DNA from: Odoribacter sp. AF15-53
GTDB lineage: Bacteria; Bacteroidota; Bacteroidia; Bacteroidales; Marinifilaceae
Direction of reading: 5' to 3'
Assembly (NCBI RefSeq): GCF_003479425.1
Contig: NZ_QUHC01000024.1
Coordinates: 1 to 18,467 of the forward strand
Length of the DNA: 18,467 nt
In this document: positions 13,162 to 18,467 of the stretch, piece by piece
Layout of the letters: each line of letters begins with the position of its first letter
How positions within the stretch are numbered: the stretch's first letter is position 1
Translations under genes and position numbers: made by a program
The notes under the pieces: model-generated
What the model saw: only the letters and a program-made list of their open reading frames with translations
The model's database searches: none
Told to the model about the DNA's origin: nothing

Positions 13162-14322
13162 ATGAATGCAAAAGACGTAATCTATCTTTCAATTTTGTTG
13201 TTCGTTAATATTTCCTGTTCAAAGGATAACACGAAAAACATGTTTCCCTCTCCCGATATTAATATCAGGGAAGAAAGAAATATTACTTACATGGTGGATA
13301 CGTTAATCATTGACACCACGATGAATACAACATTCGAGGGGAATATGGGCGTTCATGATAATAGGTTATATTTTATTGATCGATTGTTTTGTACGATACA
13401 TTTTTTTGATTCAACGGGAAAAATTTCCTTTCGAACGCTGGGCATCGGTCGAGGGCCAACGGAAACCACGATAGGGCAAATTTATACTCATACCTTTTTG
13501 AATAACGGGTATTTGTGTTTGCAAGGAGTAACGGATGACGTTCAATTATTTGATCGTGAATATAAAATAGATAGATCAAAGTCATACCGGAAGACCAGAA
13601 AATCGTATAAATTGGGCGATAAGATCGGCTACGACCAGTTCGAGCTGTATTCGATGGGATTTCCTTTAGTTTGCCGAAGTTATAAAAATTCTGTTTTCAC
13701 GAATAACAGGGCAGAAGATCCGACATTTAATTATTTCCGGACTCCCGATATTTTTGTCAAAGAATTCCGGGGTATTACAGAACAGAGATTGGATAAAAAA
13801 GAAACAGGCCGATTGCTGGGGAGGGGAATGCCGGATGTCTATAAAAATAGATCGGATACACATTACATATTCTCGTCAACCTTTTTTGATATTGACCCTG
13901 ATGGTAACTTCTACGTGGCTTATATGGCCGATTCGTTGATATATAAATATGATAAAGACTATAATCCGTTGTACTCGTTCGGTTTTGAAGGTCGAGCGAG
14001 GGATAAAGAGTACGTGTCGGTAAAGAGTGTCAAGGATATTCAAGGTAAGGGTGTTGCTCAATATCGAACGAAAGGATATTACACGTGGGTAGAACACATT
14101 GACGAGCTTGGTTATTTGTTCCGGTCGTATTCGAAAGGCGAGAAAGAGAGTTCGGATGGATTGCAAATTTATCAAGACAGAACTCTTATCGCGGATATTG
14201 ATGTCCCTAAAGGTTTTAAGCCGATAGGTTATATTAAACCGTATCTTTTTTCTGATGCTATCGTGGATGAAGGAAAAATGCGCGTGTATGTTTACAGGGT
14301 AAGATTGAAAATGGAATGTTGA
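13162..14322 (+). CDS. Beta-propeller lipoprotein 2 (DUF4221-like)
   Basis: A 386-residue predicted lipoprotein. The frame has an earlier ATG at 13120, but the ATG at 13162 begins a proper signal peptide (M-N-A-K-D, hydrophobic core, N-I-S-C with Cys19), so that start is chosen. The mature protein is strand-rich with propeller features: L-Y-F-I-D-R (69-74), I-H-F-F-D-S-T-G-K (79-87), L-G-I-G-R-G-P-T-E (93-101), and later F-F-D-I-D-P-D-G-N-F-Y-V-A-Y. The overall style is close to DUF4221/BF3164 lipoproteins. The next gene starts two bases after its stop codon, so they are co-transcribed. No enzyme motif is visible. Confidence 0.75.
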   Translation: MNAKDVIYLSILLFVNISCSKDNTKNMFPSPDINIREERNITYMVDTLIIDTTMNTTFEGNMGVHDNRLYFIDRLFCTIHFFDSTGKISFRTLGIGRGPTETTIGQIYTHTFLNNGYLCLQGVTDDVQLFDREYKIDRSKSYRKTRKSYKLGDKIGYDQFELYSMGFPLVCRSYKNSVFTNNRAEDPTFNYFRTPDIFVKEFRGITEQRLDKKETGRLLGRGMPDVYKNRSDTHYIFSSTFFDIDPDGNFYVAYMADSLIYKYDKDYNPLYSFGFEGRARDKEYVSVKSVKDIQGKGVAQYRTKGYYTWVEHIDELGYLFRSYSKGEKESSDGLQIYQDRTLIADIDVPKGFKPIGYIKPYLFSDAIVDEGKMRVYVYRVRLKMEC

Positions 14323-14323
14323 T

Positions 14324-15451
14324 ATGAATATAAAAGTAATAAACATCGCGATTTCGATTGTGGTTCTTGGCGTATTTGTTTGTTGTAGCACGAAAGACAA
14401 CGATGATGTTTTCAATGGAGAGATCCGATATATTGATGATAGTGGTGTAATTACAAAGAACGTTGAAAGTAAACCCGTTCCGTTAGATGAAGGCTACATG
14501 GGAACGGGGATGATAGCGGTGTATGATTCGTTGTTAGTTTGTTGGAATCCTGGATTTCCCGATCATTTTTTTGATGTTTTCAACGTGGATACGGGAGAGA
14601 AATTAGGTTCTTTTTGTGGAAAAGGTCGAGGTCATGAAGAGTCGCTATCCGCTGGGTGCGTGTGCCAGTTTTTCAAGAAGGGGGATGATATAATGACATT
14701 GCTTTACACTTCTAACGAGGGTAAATTGTTTTTTTGGAATATCAGTCAATCCGTGGAGAAAGGCATAACGGTGTACGATACGATTGTCTCGTATGATAAT
14801 AGTCGTATGCATTTTCAGTTTTATCAACCCGGGGATACGCTGTTTGTTTTTAAAGCTTCTGACGAGTTGGGGCTGACGGCCGTAACCACGCCGTTTTATG
14901 AAAAACGAACGATTTACACGAACGAGTTAATACGGGATTATCCTATTTACAAGATAGATACCGTGGAGAATCATCAAGTCGCGGAGCCTCTAAGTTCTTT
15001 CTTTTATTCATGGGACGTGATGAAACCCGATGGCTCTAAGTTTGTTCAAGTGATGGCATGTCTTCCGCAGATAAATATGATAGATACTCGTACGGGTGAT
15101 CTTGTTGGTTACAGGATGAAGAACGGGCCCGATTTTTCTCTTTTGAAAACGGATGTGAAGTCCACGAATAGATATTATAATAACGTGCAGGCGGATGATC
15201 GTTATATTTATGCAACCTATTGGGGAAAAGAACTGTGGAATGGTCGTGTCGGCGTTAAACTGCCACTTTTTAATACCATCCATGTGTTTGATTGGAACGG
15301 GAAATTGCTTTATAAACTTATAACAGATCAATCTTATTTTTGTGTTTGGTTAGATTCGGTAAGAAATCGGCTATACACGCTAAATATGGATACGGAAGAG
15401 GTGTATTATTTGGATTTGGCAGTGATTTCAACTAGTGTGTATGATAAATAA
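14324..15451 (+). CDS. BF3164-type propeller lipoprotein 3 (tandem paralogue a)
   Basis: A 375-residue predicted lipoprotein of the BF3164/TolB-like propeller type. The signal peptide ends in V-F-V-C-C-S; Cys20 or Cys21 would be lipidated, followed by S-T-K-D-N-D-D, which resembles Bacteroidetes surface-export signals. The signature G-K-G-R-G-H-E-E is at 99-106, F-F-W-N-I-S-Q-S-V near 142, K-P-D-G-S-K near 240 and I-D-T-R-T-G near 261. It is a clear paralogue of the next gene: these motifs and the closing region around V-R-N-R-L-Y-T recur at matching positions. It follows the previous gene by one base. Function unknown; a binding role at the cell surface is the inference. Confidence 0.85.
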   Translation: MNIKVINIAISIVVLGVFVCCSTKDNDDVFNGEIRYIDDSGVITKNVESKPVPLDEGYMGTGMIAVYDSLLVCWNPGFPDHFFDVFNVDTGEKLGSFCGKGRGHEESLSAGCVCQFFKKGDDIMTLLYTSNEGKLFFWNISQSVEKGITVYDTIVSYDNSRMHFQFYQPGDTLFVFKASDELGLTAVTTPFYEKRTIYTNELIRDYPIYKIDTVENHQVAEPLSSFFYSWDVMKPDGSKFVQVMACLPQINMIDTRTGDLVGYRMKNGPDFSLLKTDVKSTNRYYNNVQADDRYIYATYWGKELWNGRVGVKLPLFNTIHVFDWNGKLLYKLITDQSYFCVWLDSVRNRLYTLNMDTEEVYYLDLAVISTSVYDK

Positions 15452-15463
15452 AATGATGTATTT

Positions 15464-16576
15464 ATGAAAACATTCAAGGTTATAACTTTTTTGGTGTTGG
15501 TATTCATTTTTTCGGCTTGTGATGATAGAAATAAGGATGCAGATTACTTTAATGGCAAAATTGTATATATCAATAAAGATTCCGTGAAAGTCCGGGATGT
15601 GACGAGCAAGACGATTGGTGTCGAGAATTATGGATACGGGATGTTCTCGGTGTATGATTCATTGATCGTGTTCTGGAATCCGAGGTTTGCTGACCAGTTC
15701 TTTTGCCTGTATAATGTCGATACCGAAGAAGAAATAGGTTATTTTTGTAATAAAGGGAGAGGGCATAACGAGTTTTTTTCCATCGGTCCTGTTTTTCAAT
15801 TTTTCAAAATGGATAATGACCTTAAAACGCCGATATGTGATTTCAATGAACGGAAAATATATTTTTGGAATATCAGTCAGTCCGTTTTAGAGAAAACAAC
15901 CATGTACGATACCGTTATCTCGTATGATGCCTTGAACCTTGGCAAAAATTTGACAGTAGATAATCTATTTTATCAATCGGATGATACTTTCCTGGCAAAG
16001 ATTAAGTTGCGATACCTTATTGAAGGTGATACTCCTCTTCCATATTATAAAGAATGGCGATTGCCTTGTGAAACAATAAATGATTATCATGTTTATAAAA
16101 AGCCGGAGGGCGATGATATTCATTTTGATGAAACTCAAAAAGAGCGGGTCTATTCTTTTGATGCCATAAAACCGGATGGTTCGAAAATTGTTCAGGCAAT
16201 GAGAAAGGTTCCTCAAATCAATATCATAGATACTAGAACGGGAGAGACCGTTTTCTACCGTCTGGCCAATGTTTCCCGGGTTTCTCTTTTTGATTCCAGA
16301 TGGGACGATGGGTACATATACTATAATAGTATTCAGGTCGATAATGATTATATATACGCTACCTATTGGGGAGATAAGGAGTGGGATGCAAGTTTCGGAT
16401 CGAAATGTCCGTTTATGCATATAATTCATGTGTTTAACTGGAATGGAGAAATGATATACGAGCTGAAGACCGATCGGGTATTTTTTAGAATTGCTCTGGA
16501 CCCGGTAAGAAATAGGTTATACACCGCAGATTTGGATACAGATGAAATGTATTATATTGATTTAAATGAGTTATAG
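15464..16576 (+). CDS. BF3164-type propeller lipoprotein 4 (tandem paralogue b)
   Basis: A 370-residue predicted lipoprotein, tandem paralogue of the gene at 14324. Lipobox I-F-S-A-C with Cys19 is followed by D-D-R-N-K-D-A-D, an acidic stretch like known surface-export signals. Shared blocks include V-Y-D-S-L-I-V (63-69), N-K-G-R-G-H-N-E (96-103), F-W-N-I-S-Q-S-V near 140, K-P-D-G-S-K, I-D-T-R-T-G-E and D-P-V-R-N-R-L-Y-T near the end. The middle (about 155-210) diverges most between the two copies, which would suit different ligands. It starts 12 bases after its twin. Local duplication is the simplest origin. Confidence 0.85.
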   Translation: MKTFKVITFLVLVFIFSACDDRNKDADYFNGKIVYINKDSVKVRDVTSKTIGVENYGYGMFSVYDSLIVFWNPRFADQFFCLYNVDTEEEIGYFCNKGRGHNEFFSIGPVFQFFKMDNDLKTPICDFNERKIYFWNISQSVLEKTTMYDTVISYDALNLGKNLTVDNLFYQSDDTFLAKIKLRYLIEGDTPLPYYKEWRLPCETINDYHVYKKPEGDDIHFDETQKERVYSFDAIKPDGSKIVQAMRKVPQINIIDTRTGETVFYRLANVSRVSLFDSRWDDGYIYYNSIQVDNDYIYATYWGDKEWDASFGSKCPFMHIIHVFNWNGEMIYELKTDRVFFRIALDPVRNRLYTADLDTDEMYYIDLNEL

Positions 16577-16631
16577 TACTGAAATAATAAAAGGATGTAT
16601 ATAATTACCATTATTAAAACAAGCTTAAATC

Positions 16632-17750
16632 ATGAAGAATATTTTTATCACGACAATCGGTTTTATTCTGGCGTTATTTTTAACTGAATCGTGTCAACGA
16701 AATACGCGTGAGAACATAAGTATAGATAAGGTTATTACATTTAACGATGAGGGCATGGAGTCGATGGCAAAAGATATTGACTCGGTGGTGTATTCTCCTT
16801 TGGAGTTGAATGAGAAAGGGTATTTTTCTCATGGTACAAAAGTGGTGTTTCGGGATGGTAAGGTGTTTATCGGTGATTTTATTCAGAATAAAATTGTTGT
16901 TTATCGTAATACCGGGGAGTTTTTGTACACGATGGATAGCCGGGGGCGAGCTGCTAACGAGTATTTGGAGATAAGAAGTTTCTGCGTGACAGATCATGAG
17001 ATAGCCATAATTGATAATTATAATCATTTTTTTAAGATTTATGATGTTGAAACAGGACGTTTCCTAATGAACAAGAAGATGCCGTTTGTGGCTTGGGATG
17101 TGGAATGGCTTGATCGCGGGGGGTATGTGTTTGCATTTTCATCTTCCAGTAAAGAGTATGATCCCAACAAATCGAAATACCGATTGTTTTTTACGGATGA
17201 CGATCTGAACATTACAAAAAAGTTATTCCCGTACGAAGAAGATGAAATTGATCCAATTGGAAAGATGACTTATTTTTCGGTGTCACAGAAGAACATCTTG
17301 TTCCATTATGGAGTCGCCAACTACTTTTCTATTATAGATCGTGCCAAAGGAGACAGTATTAAAATTGTTGGTGTTGATTTTGGCGATAAGGGGATTCCGG
17401 ACGAATATAAGGAGGGTTGGGAAAAGATAATTCAAAGAGGATATTATTGTATGGATGAAACACCTGTTACGAATGGAAACTATATAGCCTTTGATATAAT
17501 TAATCCAGGTAATCCTGATTGTTTTTTGTATTCTATAAATGATGACGTGATGAAAAGAATTTACGAAGACGAAAGTATGGGTATGCCTTTCCCCTCCTGT
17601 GTTGACGAACAGGGACGATTTATTTGCCTGTTGAATTCTTTTGACGAATACGAAATGTTTGTTGAATACGGGTACCCACGTGCTTCGAAAGAAATTGAGA
17701 AGCATATGAAAAACGGGGGAATAGTCGTTTTGAGATATATTACAAAATGA
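16632..17750 (+). CDS. Six-bladed beta-propeller lipoprotein 5
   Basis: A 372-residue predicted lipoprotein; lipobox F-L-T-E-S-C with Cys21. The mature part follows the 6-bladed beta-propeller pattern of the gene at 11026: Y-S-P-L-E-L-N (54-60), K-V-F-I-G-D-F-I-Q-N-K-I-V-V-Y (77-91), D-S-R-G-R-A-A-N-E-Y (102-111), I-A-I-I-D-N-Y-N-H-F-F-K-I-Y-D of the next blade, and G-I-P-D-E-Y-K-E-G near 253. It is more similar to the 11026 protein than to the BF3164-type pair in front of it. It begins 55 bases after the previous gene. No catalytic motif is visible. Confidence 0.85.
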   Translation: MKNIFITTIGFILALFLTESCQRNTRENISIDKVITFNDEGMESMAKDIDSVVYSPLELNEKGYFSHGTKVVFRDGKVFIGDFIQNKIVVYRNTGEFLYTMDSRGRAANEYLEIRSFCVTDHEIAIIDNYNHFFKIYDVETGRFLMNKKMPFVAWDVEWLDRGGYVFAFSSSSKEYDPNKSKYRLFFTDDDLNITKKLFPYEEDEIDPIGKMTYFSVSQKNILFHYGVANYFSIIDRAKGDSIKIVGVDFGDKGIPDEYKEGWEKIIQRGYYCMDETPVTNGNYIAFDIINPGNPDCFLYSINDDVMKRIYEDESMGMPFPSCVDEQGRFICLLNSFDEYEMFVEYGYPRASKEIEKHMKNGGIVVLRYITK

Positions 17751-17820
17751 TTTCTTGTATCTGTATTTTTTTGCGTTCTCGTAAAATTGTTACTTCGGGA
17801 AATGTTGTTCGAGTGAAATT

Positions 17821-17882
17821 TGCAACCTCAATGCAACCTTTTTATTCGTTTTTGTATAAAAAAATATTCATTTTTGTACAAA
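17821..17882 (+). repeat. Two sets of short direct repeats before the last lipoprotein gene
   Basis: TGCAACCT occurs at 17821-17828 and 17832-17839, 11 bases apart. ATTCGTTTTTGTATAAA (17844-17860) and ATTCATTTTTGTACAAA (17866-17882) match at 15 of 17 positions, 22 bases apart. Spacings of one and two helical turns suit binding of a protein to one face of the DNA. They lie in the 270-base gap (17751-18020), which shows no credible gene, upstream of the lipoprotein gene at 18021. Confidence 0.4.
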
Positions 17883-18020
17883 TCTACAGGATGCGTTGCG
17901 TGGGTAGAATGGGATATAGGAGGATGTGTTTATTTAATTGATAAAAGGCGGAAGATAATTAATAACTGGTTATCCAAATTTGTTGATTTTGTGATAGCTA
18001 TTTGAAAAACAAAAGTAATT

Positions 18021-18467
18021 ATGAATACGATAAGGTGTTTGATTGTGATTCCCTTGATATCTTTATTTGTATTATCATGTGTCAATCGTAAAATGACGGG
18101 AAATATTTATGATATTTTTCCGGAATCTATTGATTTGCACGCGGGACGGGAAGTAGCGATTAAAGGTTATTTGTCGACAATCGGAAGGATGACAATAATG
18201 GATTCTATAGTTATTGTTCAATCGTATAATAGCACGCACAATTTTTATGCCTACAATATAAATACCGGGACTTTGGTTAATAAGCTCGTTGCCTATGGAA
18301 GAAGTAATAATGAGTCTTTGTGGGCCAATATGCAGAATCCATACAAAGACAATTTTGTTATGTATGATATTAGCAAGTCTGTTCTTGGAAGTATACCATT
18401 GGCACGGATAGGTGATTCTGCGGTGATATTTGACAGGATTGTCGTGCAGTTTCTGGGATACCATGTA
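18021..18467 (+). CDS. BF3164-type propeller lipoprotein 6 (partial, cut by window end)
   Basis: The first 149 codons of a lipoprotein gene that continues past the window. The signal peptide ends V-L-S-C with Cys20. The mature start is followed by G-Y-L-S-T-I-G-R-M-T-I-M-D-S-I-V-I-V (about 49-66), Y-A-Y-N-I-N-T-G-T-L-V (77-87) and A-Y-G-R-S-N-N-E-S (91-99), the same blade signature as the other propellers here, then Y-D-I-S-K-S-V, which parallels N-I-S-Q-S-V in the tandem pair. An A-rich leader (AAAAGTAATT) precedes the ATG. It shows the array extends to the right, with a separate regulatory gap in front. Confidence 0.85.
   Translation, partial: MNTIRCLIVIPLISLFVLSCVNRKMTGNIYDIFPESIDLHAGREVAIKGYLSTIGRMTIMDSIVIVQSYNSTHNFYAYNINTGTLVNKLVAYGRSNNESLWANMQNPYKDNFVMYDISKSVLGSIPLARIGDSAVIFDRIVVQFLGYHV

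Noticed and set aside
1..18467. CRISPR arrays, tRNA or rRNA genes, transposase genes
   Set aside because: No regularly spaced repeat-spacer pattern, no cloverleaf or rRNA-like sequence, and no transposase motif was seen on either strand.

Overview
The window looks like Bacteroidales DNA, perhaps a gut member of the Odoribacteraceae or Bacteroidaceae; the genus is a guess. The signs are many lipoproteins with Bacteroidetes-style signal peptides, NVEALA-motif peptides, BF3164/six-bladed beta-propeller lipoproteins, a CTnDOT-like tyrosine integrase, and TAnnTTTG-type -7 promoter boxes.

Left part (1-4277) is a patchwork of accessory cargo whose base composition changes from gene to gene. Three small AT-rich genes (39-377, 414-785, 861-1202) look like orphan immunity genes; the middle one is a recognisable SMI1/KNR4 (SUKH) protein. 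Related short repeats precede cassettes at about 2, 811 and 1966. Two unrecognised lipoproteins follow (1399-1905, 1993-2583). A flavodoxin/2x[4Fe-4S] EFR1-type protein (2777-3571, minus) then lies divergent from an HxlR-type regulator (3696-4049).

Middle part (4278-7192) is a GC-rich integration module. It holds an unrecognised protein (minus), two tandem MerR/excisionase-like HTH proteins, a strong hairpin between convergent genes, and a 431-residue tyrosine recombinase (minus) with Ser at the usual Arg-I position, as in IntDOT. The 314-base gap to its right carries short repeats and is where an element end would be expected. Together with the immunity cassettes this resembles an integrative element or a recombinase-associated immunity island; its left end is not visible.

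Right part (7193-end) is one long plus-strand locus, probably resident chromosome. It has two gene sets, each opening with a small NVEALA-type exported peptide. Set 1 is the 78-residue peptide, a BF3164-like lipoprotein whose start overlaps the peptide stop, and a 636-residue transglutaminase-like lipoprotein. Set 2 is a 128-residue Cys-containing peptide, a propeller lipoprotein, a thioredoxin-fold lipoprotein with a CxxC motif, then four more propeller lipoproteins (two of them clear tandem duplicates) and a fifth cut off by the window end. The N[V/I]EALT motif is at residues 39-44 in both peptides, and six propellers share a G-[RK]-[GS]-x-x-E-like signature. This peptide plus propeller-lipoprotein locus is the best candidate here for a poorly described system: an exported peptide with envelope-anchored partners. 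Its function cannot be read from the sequence.
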